64,000 nucleotides of DNA from Paractinoplanes ferrugineus (GTDB lineage Bacteria > Actinomycetota > Actinomycetes > Mycobacteriales > Micromonosporaceae), in contig NZ_BOMM01000003.1 of NCBI RefSeq assembly GCF_016862195.1, positions 248,001 to 312,000 of the forward strand. The letters are read 5' to 3'. The translations under genes were made by a program, and so were the position numbers. Positions 8,874-17,405 of the stretch are shown here, one piece after another. A model generated the notes under the pieces. That model saw only the letters and a list, made by a program, of their open reading frames with translations, was not told where the DNA came from and did not search any database. Numbering within the stretch: position 1 is the stretch's first letter; the number at the start of each line of letters is the position of its first letter.

Positions 8874-9680
8874 ATGACCAACCAGATCCGCGCCAACTCG
8901 ATCCTCCCCGCCCACCGGGAGGACATCGAGCTGCACACCGCCGACGGCCTCACCCTGGTCGGGGAGCTGGCCCGGCCGCTCGACCGCGAGCCGACGGCCA
9001 CCCTCGTCTGCCTGCATCCGCTGCCCACGCACGGCGGGATGATGGACAGCCACGTCTTCCGGAAGGCGGCGTGGCGGCTCCCGGCCCTGGCCGGCCTCGC
9101 CGTGCTGCGTTTCAACACCCGAGGGACGAGCAGCGTGCGGGGGGTCTCGCAAGGCGCCTTCGACGGCGGGGTCGGCGAGAAGTACGACGTGGCCGCCGCG
9201 ATCGAGTACGCGGAGTTCGCCGAACTGCCCAGCATCTGGCTGCTGGGCTGGTCGTTCGGCACCGACCTGACCCTGATGCACGGCTTGGACCCGTCGATCA
9301 GCGGCGCCATCCTGCTGTCGCCGCCGCTGCGCTTCTCCGTGGAAGCCGACCTGGACCGGTGGGCCGCCAGTGGCAAGCCGCTGACCGCGCTGATCCCCGA
9401 GTTCGACGACTACCTGCGGCCCGCCGAGGCGGCCGTGCGATTCGCCGACAAGGCCGAGGTCGTGCCGATGGCCGGCGCCAAGCACCTCTGGGTCGGCGAC
9501 GCCGAGAAGGTGCTCGACGAGGTCGTCCGGCGGGTCGCGCCGAGCGTCGCGGTCCCGCTGCCGCGGACCTGGGCCGGGCCGATCGAGAGCGGCGACATGA
9601 ACGCGTACGCGGATCGCACCGTCGCCGCCTTCTCCGACGTGCCCGTCCCCGGACCGCTGGTCAACGAGTCTCCTGACTAG
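8874..9680 (+). CDS. Alpha/beta hydrolase
   Basis: 268-residue soluble hydrolase. LVCLHPLPTHGG forms the oxyanion-hole strand, GWSFG carries the nucleophilic serine, LIPEFDDY may supply the acid and GAKHLW the histidine. No lid domain is obvious; the pattern resembles short acyl-hydrolase/dipeptidyl-peptidase-like proteins. Substrate unknown. The ATG at 8874 follows a GAAGG ribosome-binding site and starts the conserved region; the frame is open further upstream over the previous gene. Its end overlaps the convergent AI-2E-family gene by 20 bases. Confidence 0.82.
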   Translation: MTNQIRANSILPAHREDIELHTADGLTLVGELARPLDREPTATLVCLHPLPTHGGMMDSHVFRKAAWRLPALAGLAVLRFNTRGTSSVRGVSQGAFDGGVGEKYDVAAAIEYAEFAELPSIWLLGWSFGTDLTLMHGLDPSISGAILLSPPLRFSVEADLDRWAASGKPLTALIPEFDDYLRPAEAAVRFADKAEVVPMAGAKHLWVGDAEKVLDEVVRRVAPSVAVPLPRTWAGPIESGDMNAYADRTVAAFSDVPVPGPLVNESPD

Positions 9681-10794
9681 GCACCACGACCTCGCGGACG
9701 ATGAGCTGGATGCCGGCCACCATCGGGATCGCGACGAGCGCGCCCACCACGCCGAACAGCGCCACCCCGAGCAGCGCCGCGACCACCGCCGCCACGTCGC
9801 TCACCTTCACCGAGCGGCGCATCACCGCCGGATAGATCAGGTAGTTCTCGATCTGCTGGTAGACGATGAAGAACACCGCGCAGACGATGCCGGCGGTGAG
9901 CGACGAGGCGAACCCGACCAGGCTCACGATGACCGCGCCGAGGGTGGCGCCGATCTGCGGGATGAGGTCGCAGACGGCGACCACCACGGCGAGCGCGAAC
10001 GGGTAGGCCAGGCCGAGGATCATCGCGAGCACCCAGGTGCTGGCCCCGGCCAGCACCGCGATCGCGAGCGCCCCCACCATGTAGGCGCCCACCTTGGTGA
10101 GGATCTCGTCGGTGAGCAGCTGGACCCGGGTCCGCCGGGACGCCGGTACGAGCTGGTAGGCCGACTTGCGTAGCCGGTCGAACGCCGCCATGAAGTAGAT
10201 GGTCAGCACCAGCACGGTCAGCGTGTTGAAGATCGTGCCGAAGATCAGCTTGGCGCCGCCGACCACGCCGCCGAGGGCGCCACCGACGGTGCCCGGGTTC
10301 ACCGCGCTGGTCACCTTCGCCATGATGTCGTAGCGCTCGACCAGGTCGTTGATGGTCTTGTTGCGTTGCAGACTCTGGATGTAGTCGGGCAGGTTGCCGA
10401 TCAGCTGGTTGGTCTGCGTGATCAGCGGCGGGATCAGCGCGATGATGCCGCCGACCAGCAGCCCGAGCACCACCAGCGTGACGATGGCGACCGCCCCGCC
10501 GCGAGGCAGGCCCCACTTGCGCAGCTTCTCCACCGCCGGGTTGAGGCCGATCGCCAGGAACATGGCGATGAAGATCAGTACCAGGATGGACGCCGCGTTG
10601 CGCAGGCCCAGGAAGATCGCGTACGCCAGGATGAGGCCGAATCCGCCGAGCAGCCCGATCATGAACGGGTTGCGGCGGTCGAGCGGCGGCCCGGGGGTGC
10701 CGAAGCGCGGTGCCTCGTCGGCCGGTGCCTGTTCGGCCGGAGGCGGCCCCTCGGCCGGTGGCTCCTCGATCTCGGTGTCTTCTGCTGCGCTCAC
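9661..10794 (-). CDS. AI-2E family transporter (PerM/YdiK type)
   Basis: 377-residue polytopic permease. A 45-residue Pro/Glu-rich cytosolic N-terminus precedes about eight membrane segments with the family pattern: paired helices at ~45-85, the amphipathic region LITQTNQLIGNLPDYIQSL, and conserved blocks YFMAAFDRLR, DLIPQIGATLGA and QQIENYLIYPAVMRRSVKVS. Members have been linked to export of autoinducer-2 or to Na+/H+ exchange; neither can be assigned here. It lies downstream of the coiled-coil genes on the same strand, separated by a hairpin. Confidence 0.86.
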   Translation of the reverse strand: MSAAEDTEIEEPPAEGPPPAEQAPADEAPRFGTPGPPLDRRNPFMIGLLGGFGLILAYAIFLGLRNAASILVLIFIAMFLAIGLNPAVEKLRKWGLPRGGAVAIVTLVVLGLLVGGIIALIPPLITQTNQLIGNLPDYIQSLQRNKTINDLVERYDIMAKVTSAVNPGTVGGALGGVVGGAKLIFGTIFNTLTVLVLTIYFMAAFDRLRKSAYQLVPASRRTRVQLLTDEILTKVGAYMVGALAIAVLAGASTWVLAMILGLAYPFALAVVVAVCDLIPQIGATLGAVIVSLVGFASSLTAGIVCAVFFIVYQQIENYLIYPAVMRRSVKVSDVAAVVAALLGVALFGVVGALVAIPMVAGIQLIVREVVVPSQETR

Positions 10795-10807
10795 CGGGCC
10801 ATGCCCT

Positions 10808-10830
10808 CCCCGCCGACGGATTCGGCGGGG
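10808..10830 (-). terminator. Hairpin after the coiled-coil gene
   Basis: CCCCGCCGA and TCGGCGGGG form a perfect 9-bp stem with a 5-base loop, 27 bases after the stop at 10858 and just before the AI-2E gene. There is no T-run, as is common for high-GC terminators, so termination is inferred. Confidence 0.5.
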
Positions 10831-10857
10831 ACGTTATCGCACGTGCGTCCCGGCCGC

Positions 10858-12267
10858 TTACTCGGCGTCGGCGCCGACCCGGCTGGCCGGTGGCACCGTG
10901 ACCTTCGCGGATGCGGTGACCTTGGCCGGTGCCGGCTCGACCGCCGCGTGCGCACCGGTTGCCGAGCCGGCGGTGGGGCCGGCCGCCGGTTTCTCCGGCG
11001 CCGACAACGGCTCGTCCTGGTCGTCCGGCGACGCGGCGGCGGCGAGCACCGCGGCGGAGGCCAGCTCGGCCACCCGCTTGGCTTCCCGCTGCACCTGGCG
11101 GCGCACCTCGGCGGCACGCCGCTCGGCGGCCTCGCCGTCGCGCTTGGCCTCGGCGACCCGCTCCAGGCTCACCTCGAGATCCTTGCGGACCTGCTCGAGT
11201 CGCTTGTGCACCTCGTCGGCCTCGCGCTTGCCGGCCTGGGCCCGCTGCTGTGCCTCGGCGACCTGCTGCTCGGCCTCGGCGGCTTTGGCCTGCGCGACCT
11301 CGAGGTCGGTGCCGGCCTTCGCGATCTGCTGCTGCTGCACCTCGATCTCCTTGCGGATCGCGGTGGCTTGTTCGTCGGAGCGGCGCAGCACCTCCTCCGC
11401 GTATTTGTCGGCCTCGCTGCGCAGGTCCGCGCACTGCTTCTCGACGCCGGTGCGCAGCTGCGCGAGCTCCTGCACGACCTCCTGGCGGCGCTGGGCCAGC
11501 TCGTTCTCCACAGTGGCCCGAAGGTCGCCGTGCTGGCGATCGGCGTCGGCGCGCAGCGTCACGATCTCGAGCCGGGCCTTCTCCCGCAGCGCCTTGATCT
11601 CCTGATCGGCCTGCATGCGAGTGGACTGGACGTATCCGTCGGCCTCGGCGCGGGCGCGCTGCGCCTCGCGGGCCGTCTTCTCGGTCAGCTGCGTCGCGTC
11701 GCCGCGGGCCCGGGTCAGCACGCCCTCGGCCTCGGCCCGCATCTGCTCGGCGGACTGGCGGGCGGCGACGAGCGCCTTTTCCGACGCGGCGCGTTTGGCG
11801 GCGTCGGCGCGCTCCTCCTCGGAGCGACGGGCGGCCAGCGCGATCTCGAAGTCCCGGATGGCGTCATGCGCGTGCGCCTCTGCCTCGGCCCGGATCCGCT
11901 CGGCCTCGGCGAGCCGGCCGGCGATGTCGTCGGTGGCCGACGCCTTGATCGCTTCGGCCTGCTCCTCGGCGAGGGCGAGGATCTGCTCCACCCGCGGGCC
12001 CAGGTGCCGGAACGAGACCTCGGGGCCGACGCCGCCCTGGCGGCGCAGCTGGTTGAGCTCCTGCTGGAGCCGATCGATCTGCGCCGACATCGCCTGCATC
12101 TGCGAGTACGCCTGCTCCCGCTCGGCGGCCAGCGCGGCAATCTCGTTCTCGGCCCGGGTCACATAACGCTCGACCTGCTTGCGTTCGTATCCCCGCAGGG
12201 CGGTCTCGAAGTTTGGCTCGGTGGCCCCGTCTCCGCCGAGACCGAAAATTTCACCGCCGTGCGACAT
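10858..12267 (-). CDS. DivIVA/FilP-like coiled-coil protein
   Basis: 469-residue protein that is almost entirely coiled coil (roughly residues 20-390), with a Pro/Ala-rich tail. The N-terminus NFETALRGYERKQVERYVTRAENEIAAL resembles the DivIVA-like lead-in of actinobacterial cytoskeletal proteins (FilP, Scy and so-called cellulose-binding proteins). A second signature, RVEQILALAEEQAEAI, is shared with the neighbouring paralogue at 12510. Likely role: polar or filament scaffolding in growth (inference). The ATG at 12267 (MSHGGEIF) is 9 bases after GAGG; an ATG 4 codons upstream is possible. Confidence 0.8.
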   Translation of the reverse strand: MSHGGEIFGLGGDGATEPNFETALRGYERKQVERYVTRAENEIAALAAEREQAYSQMQAMSAQIDRLQQELNQLRRQGGVGPEVSFRHLGPRVEQILALAEEQAEAIKASATDDIAGRLAEAERIRAEAEAHAHDAIRDFEIALAARRSEEERADAAKRAASEKALVAARQSAEQMRAEAEGVLTRARGDATQLTEKTAREAQRARAEADGYVQSTRMQADQEIKALREKARLEIVTLRADADRQHGDLRATVENELAQRRQEVVQELAQLRTGVEKQCADLRSEADKYAEEVLRRSDEQATAIRKEIEVQQQQIAKAGTDLEVAQAKAAEAEQQVAEAQQRAQAGKREADEVHKRLEQVRKDLEVSLERVAEAKRDGEAAERRAAEVRRQVQREAKRVAELASAAVLAAAASPDDQDEPLSAPEKPAAGPTAGSATGAHAAVEPAPAKVTASAKVTVPPASRVGADAE

Positions 12268-12397
12268 GCTGTCCATCCTCACATACGCTTCGTCCGACCA
12301 AGGACCGATACACACCGTCCTGGCCGGAGTATGCGTCTAGTTGTGATTTGTCCGAGCCAGCTTTGCAAGAGCAAGGCTACGCGCGCAAAACGAGCGA

Positions 12398-12426
12398 GGC
12401 CGTACCGGAGAAACTCCGATACGGCC
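12398..12426. other. Imperfect inverted repeat between coiled-coil genes
   Basis: GGCCGTACCGGAG, loop AAA, CTCCGATACGGCC: 12 of 13 positions pair around one C-A mismatch. It lies upstream of the 12267 start, so it could be an operator, an RNA hairpin in the leader, or part of a terminator pair with 12460-12486. Confidence 0.45.
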
Positions 12427-12459
12427 CGCATCGATGAGTTCGAGCCCGACCACTTAACC

Positions 12460-12486
12460 GTTGCGCACTCGTCAGGAGTGCGCAAC
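12460..12486 (-). terminator. Strong hairpin after the second coiled-coil gene
   Basis: GTTGCGCACTC, loop GTCAG, GAGTGCGCAAC: a perfect 11-bp stem 23 bases beyond the stop of the 12510-13811 gene. No T-run follows on the minus strand. It probably ends that transcript so the two paralogues are transcribed separately. Confidence 0.6.
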
Positions 12487-12509
12487 CGGAGCGGTTGGTG
12501 GCGAACGCC

Positions 12510-13811
12510 TCAGGAATTCGTCTTGGCCGGCGTCGGCTTGTCGGCCGCACCGTTCTTCTCCGCGGCCGGCGCCTCGGCCTGCTTGGCGACCGCGGCGACG
12601 ACCTCGGCGACAGCGTTCGGCTTGGCCGCGCCACCGACGCCCGGCACCAGGCCGGACAGGCCGGACAGCATCTGCCCGAGCTGGTTGGTGACCGCGTCCT
12701 TCTGCCGGGTGAGGTCTTCCACCTCGCGCTTGGCGGCCTGGGTGGTCAGCTCGGCCTCGGTGCGGGCCTCGCTCATCAGGCGCTGCGCCTCGGAGCGGGC
12801 CTCGGTGACCGTCTTCTCGGAGAGGGCGCGGGCCTTCTCGGTGGTCTCGATCGCGTTGCGCTCGGACTCGACGCGACGCTGCTCGGCGCGCTGCTCGATC
12901 TCCTTGGCGCGGTCCTCGGCGGCGCGGGCGCGCTCCTCGGCCTCGGACACCATCTTCTGCGTGGCACTGACCTGGGCGGAGTGGCGCTGAGCCTCCTCCC
13001 GCTCGGCCTTCTCGCGACGCTCGGCGATCTCCAGCGCCAGGGACTGTAGGTCCTTGTCCCGCTTGTCGCGGGCGTCGGTGAGCATCTTGGTCGCCTCGGC
13101 GCGCTTCTCCTCGGCCTCACGCGACGTCTTGGCGCGCAGCTGGGTGATCTCGCGCTCGGCGGTGGCGCGCATCGACGCGACCTCACGCTCCACGGTCGAC
13201 TTGAGCTCGGCGACCTCGTGCGAGGTGACCGTGCGTAGCTGCTTGGTCTCGCGGTCGGCGTCGCCGCGCAGGGTGTCGGCCTCGCGCCGGGCCTGGACGC
13301 GGGCCTCGGCCGCCTCCCGCTCGGCGTGCGTGCGGACCTGGCCGGCCTCGCGCTCGGCGGTCGCCTTCATGGCGGCGGCCTCGGCGCGCGCCTTGTCGGT
13401 GATCTCGCGAGCCTCGAGCCGGGCGGCCGAGAGGATGCCCTCGGACTCCCGCTTGGCCTCACTGCGGTGATCGTTGGCCTGCTCCTCAGCCAGCCGCAGG
13501 ATCTGCTCGACCCGGGTGCCCAGCCCGGAGAGCGTCGGCCGGTTGTTCTCCTCGAGCAGCTTGTTGCTGTCGGCGAGCTTCTGCTCGACCGCATTCAGCC
13601 GCTGCTCGGCTTGGCGCAGGCGGCGCTGCGCGTCGTTCATCCGCTGCTCGGCCTCACCACGGGCCTGCTCGGACTGGTTGAGCGCGGCGACGAGCCGGCC
13701 CAGGTGCGCGTCCACCTGGCCGCGGTCATAACCGCGGAGGACGACAGTGAAGTCGTGCTGAGAATTCGCGCCGTCGAAAAATGCCAAATTTTGATCCTGC
13801 TGCTGAGGCAT
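12510..13811 (-). CDS. DivIVA/FilP-like coiled-coil protein (paralogue)
   Basis: 433-residue coiled-coil protein, paralogous to the product of 10858-12267. Shared signatures are HDFTVVLRGYDRGQVDAHLGRLVAAL near the N-terminus and GTRVEQILRLAEEQANDH around residue 100; the middle is an uninterrupted Ala/Glu/Arg heptad-type coil (~30-375); the C-terminal ~70 residues are Ala/Pro/Lys-rich. Expected to polymerise or scaffold at the pole or hyphal tip as in Streptomyces FilP/Scy (family inference). Start chosen at ATG 13811 (MPQQQDQNLAFFDG), matching family N-termini; the frame opens 8 codons further upstream. Confidence 0.8.
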   Translation of the reverse strand: MPQQQDQNLAFFDGANSQHDFTVVLRGYDRGQVDAHLGRLVAALNQSEQARGEAEQRMNDAQRRLRQAEQRLNAVEQKLADSNKLLEENNRPTLSGLGTRVEQILRLAEEQANDHRSEAKRESEGILSAARLEAREITDKARAEAAAMKATAEREAGQVRTHAEREAAEARVQARREADTLRGDADRETKQLRTVTSHEVAELKSTVEREVASMRATAEREITQLRAKTSREAEEKRAEATKMLTDARDKRDKDLQSLALEIAERREKAEREEAQRHSAQVSATQKMVSEAEERARAAEDRAKEIEQRAEQRRVESERNAIETTEKARALSEKTVTEARSEAQRLMSEARTEAELTTQAAKREVEDLTRQKDAVTNQLGQMLSGLSGLVPGVGGAAKPNAVAEVVAAVAKQAEAPAAEKNGAADKPTPAKTNS

Positions 13812-14068
13812 TGGGCCATCCTGGCGAAGACGCACCAGCCACGCAAGAGCGGACCGGCATCAGAAAGGACACGTAGATCAGCTATGAGCTGCGACGTCCG
13901 CCGTTCGGGCAGTGCGCTTGGACCGTCCAGGGGCACCTGCTCGCCGCGCCGTCACCTGCTGTATCGAAGGGCCGGGTGGTCGATGCCGCGATCGCGGCGT
14001 TCGATGTCCGGGATCCTGCCAGGTGGGAGACGTCCTCGGGAGGATGATTCACCCGGAAGGTGGAGCAA

Positions 14069-14536
14069 TCAGGCAGGCTCTACCAATTCCACCAGAACTC
14101 CTCCGGCATCCTTGGGGTGGACGAAGTTGATCCGCGAGCCGGCCGTGCCCCGCCGCGGTGTGTCGTAGAGCACCCGCAGGCCACGGGCGCGGAGTGCGGC
14201 CGTGGTCGCCTCCACGTCGGCCACCGTGTAGGCCAGCTGTTGCAGGCCGGGGCCGGCCCGGTCGAGAAACTTGGCGATCGCCGAATCCGGGCGCAGCGGC
14301 GCGAGCAACTGCAGGCGTGGCCCGCTGCCGTCGCCGACCGCGAGCATCGCCTCGCGTACACCTTGATCCTCGTTCGTCTCTTCATGCACACAGTGCATGC
14401 CGAAGGTCTCCGCGTAGAACTTCACCGCACCATCAAGATCAGCCACGGCGATCCCGACGTGATCGATGCGCAGGAAATCCACGCCCAGGGGTGTGACATT
14501 GTCGGACGCGGTGGCATTAGGTGACGCCTCATTCAT
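14069..14536 (-). CDS. mce: Methylmalonyl-CoA epimerase
   Basis: 155-residue VOC-fold enzyme that interconverts (R)- and (S)-methylmalonyl-CoA in propionyl-CoA metabolism. Visible features: RIDHVGIAVADL (first metal ligand His), NEDQGVREAML, LQLLAP (Gln ligand), PRRGTAGSRINFVHPKDAGGVLVELVE (last ligand Glu). Where propionibacterial enzymes have a His ligand (LHHxA), this protein has QQLAY. It diverges from the thiolase gene across a short region with an operator-like inverted repeat, and meaB and a mutase lie nearby, which supports the pathway assignment. Confidence 0.9.
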   Translation of the reverse strand: MNEASPNATASDNVTPLGVDFLRIDHVGIAVADLDGAVKFYAETFGMHCVHEETNEDQGVREAMLAVGDGSGPRLQLLAPLRPDSAIAKFLDRAGPGLQQLAYTVADVEATTAALRARGLRVLYDTPRRGTAGSRINFVHPKDAGGVLVELVEPA

Positions 14537-14553
14537 CTAAGTAGTCTAAGTAG
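14536..14553. repeat. Tandem 9-bp repeat upstream of mce
   Basis: TCTAAGTAG occurs twice head-to-tail directly at the mce start codon. On the minus strand it provides overlapping TTAGAC/TAGACT-like -10 candidates for mce. Confidence 0.55.
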
Positions 14554-14555
14554 TC

Positions 14556-14579
14556 CCACCTGAACCAACGTTCAGGTGG
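14556..14579. promoter_or_regulatory. Operator-like inverted repeat between mce and thiolase
   Basis: CCACCTGAAC, 4-base spacer CAAC, GTTCAGGTGG: a perfect 10-bp inverted repeat in the divergent promoter region, 30 bases before the thiolase GTG. Its size and symmetry fit a dimeric TetR- or GntR-type repressor. The cognate regulator is not identified. Confidence 0.6.
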
Positions 14580-14608
14580 CAAACCGTTCAGGCTGCAAAG
14601 GAGCATCC

Positions 14609-15789
<1,181 letters not shown>

Positions 15790-15793
<4 letters not shown>

Positions 15794-16737
15794 GGCGGGA
15801 CGTCCCGACGCTGGTCGCCCGCGCTCGCGAGGGTGACGCGCGCTCGGTGGCCCGGCTGATCACGCTGGTGGAGAACGGCGACCCGGCACTGCCCGAGGTC
15901 GCCGCGACGCTGGCGCCCTACGCCGGGCGGGCCCAGGTGGTCGGCCTGACCGGGTCCCCCGGCGTGGGCAAGTCGACCACGACCAACGAGCTGGTCAAGG
16001 CCCTGCGCGCGACGGGCCGCCGGGTCGGGGTGCTCGCGGTCGACCCGTCCAGCCCGTTCACCGGCGGAGCCATCCTCGGCGACCGCGTCCGCATGCAGGA
16101 ACACACCCTCGACCCGGGCGTCTACATCCGGTCCATGTCGAGCCGTGGCCAGCTCGGCGGGCTGTCCGCGGCGACGCCGCAGGCGGTGCGGGTGCTCGAG
16201 GGCGCCGGCTGCGAGGTGATCCTGGTCGAGACGGTCGGGGTCGGCCAGGCCGAGGTGGAGATCGCCACGCTCGCCGACACCACGCTGGTGCTTCTCGCGC
16301 CCGGCATGGGTGACGCGATCCAGGCGGTCAAGGCGGGCGTGCTCGAGATCGCCGACGTCTTCGTCATCAACAAGGCCGATCGGCCGGGCGCCGATGCCAC
16401 TTACCGCGACATCCAGGGCATGCTCGGCCTGGGCGAGCGCCTGGCCGGTGACTGGCGGCCGCAGGTGGTGCGGGCCACCGCGGTGCGCGGCGAGGGCATC
16501 GACGACGTGGTCGCGGCCATCGAGAAGCACCGCGCCTGGCTGGAGTCCACCGGCAAGCTGACGGCCCGCCGGGAGCGGCGAGCGGCCGTCGAGGTCGAGG
16601 CGATCGCCTTGGGCGCGCTGCGGGCGCGCATCGGCGATCTCAAGCACGGTACGGCGTTGAGCACGCTCGCCACCGCGGTCGCCGCCGGCGAACTGGATCC
16701 GTACGCCGCGGCCGAGGAGCTCGTCAAGGGTCTCTGA
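15790..16737 (+). CDS. meaB: MeaB/ArgK-type mutase-associated GTPase
   Basis: 315-residue G3E-family P-loop GTPase that protects and reloads B12-dependent acyl-CoA mutases with intact adenosylcobalamin. Walker [13 protein letters not shown] (~53-64), [20 protein letters not shown], base-specific block [10 protein letters not shown], switch regions [13 protein letters not shown] and [13 protein letters not shown] start at 15790 overlaps the thiolase stop by 4 bases. The mutase gene icmA is about 1.9 kb downstream, separated by the padR/monooxygenase pair, and is the likely client. Confidence 0.93.
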
Positions 16738-16747
16738 CCGGGCCGGG

Positions 16748-17344
16748 TCAGCCGAACTGGCTGAGGGTCTGGTCGATCATTTCGCGGTCCCAGGTCAGGG
16801 CGCCGCTGTCCAGATCGGCCACCAGTCGGCCCAGCCAGGCGAGCTCGGCGGTCAGCATGGCGGCCCGGAATTCGTCCTCGATCAGGAACAGCCGGGGCAG
16901 GCCGGGTGGCGCCTGCTCGTGGAGCGCGGTCAGCCGGTCCTGTTGCGCGGTGATGCGCCGGGACAGCAGTTCGCGGACCTGCGCGGGAGGCAGGACCGGG
17001 AGGAAGGCCAGCGCCGTCGGGAACTCGGGGAACTCCCGGGCCGGGGACGGCAGCATCTCGATCAGCCACCGGCGCATGGTCGCCGCGCCGTCCGGCGTGA
17101 TCTCGTAGACGGTCCGCTCCGGCCGCCCGGCCTCCCGCGTGCTGCCCGCCGGGCGGGCCAGTCCGTCCCGCACCAGGCGGTCCAGGGCCTGGTAGACGCT
17201 GTTGCGCTGAGCCACGTTCACCAGTTGGTCCTGGCCGCGCTCGCGGATCGTGCGCTGCATTCGGTAGGGGTGCATCGGCGCTTCCATGAGCAGCGCCAGC
17301 AGGACCATGCCGAGGGTCGAGCGGCGCGGATTGTCCGATGTCAC
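16748..17344 (-). CDS. PadR family transcriptional regulator
   Basis: 198-residue PadR-type repressor: N-terminal winged helix (LGMVLLALLMEAPMHPYRMQRTIRERGQDQLVNVAQRNSVYQALDRL, then the wing GRPERTVYEIT) and a C-terminal helical dimerisation domain. GTG start at 17344. It is divergent from a FAD monooxygenase gene, and the 52-bp gap contains a large inverted repeat over the monooxygenase start codon, so it probably represses that gene and perhaps itself. PadR proteins respond to phenolics, drugs or similar small molecules; the ligand here is unknown. Confidence 0.9.
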   Translation of the reverse strand: MTSDNPRRSTLGMVLLALLMEAPMHPYRMQRTIRERGQDQLVNVAQRNSVYQALDRLVRDGLARPAGSTREAGRPERTVYEITPDGAATMRRWLIEMLPSPAREFPEFPTALAFLPVLPPAQVRELLSRRITAQQDRLTALHEQAPPGLPRLFLIEDEFRAAMLTAELAWLGRLVADLDSGALTWDREMIDQTLSQFG

Positions 17345-17360
17345 AGCTTCAGAGTACGGG

Positions 17361-17390
17361 TTGACGTTCCTTAGTCATGTTATGCATAGT
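17361..17390 (+). promoter_or_regulatory. Probable promoter of the FAD monooxygenase
   Basis: TTGACG (17361-17366) and CATAGT (17385-17390) with an 18-bp spacer predict transcription starting at or next to the ATG at 17397, giving a leaderless mRNA. Confidence 0.5.
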
Positions 17391-17405
17391 CATGCCATGA
17401 CTAAG
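17370..17405. promoter_or_regulatory. Candidate PadR operator
   Basis: CTTAGTCATG (17370-17379) and CATGACTAAG (17396-17405) are perfect 10-bp inverted arms with a 16-bp spacer. A direct copy TAGTCATG is repeated at 17387-17394. The element covers the -10 box and the start codon of the monooxygenase gene. Confidence 0.65.

Noticed and set aside
9677-11434. 585-codon minus-strand frame across two genes
   Set aside because: It is out of frame with the AI-2E and coiled-coil proteins, which are well supported; Arg/Gly-rich shadow composition.
13812-14068. RNA gene or small CDS in the 257-base gap
   Set aside because: Contains a GCCGCGATCGCGGC palindrome at 13985-13998 but no tRNA cloverleaf, no open frame with protein-like bias and no riboswitch signature.
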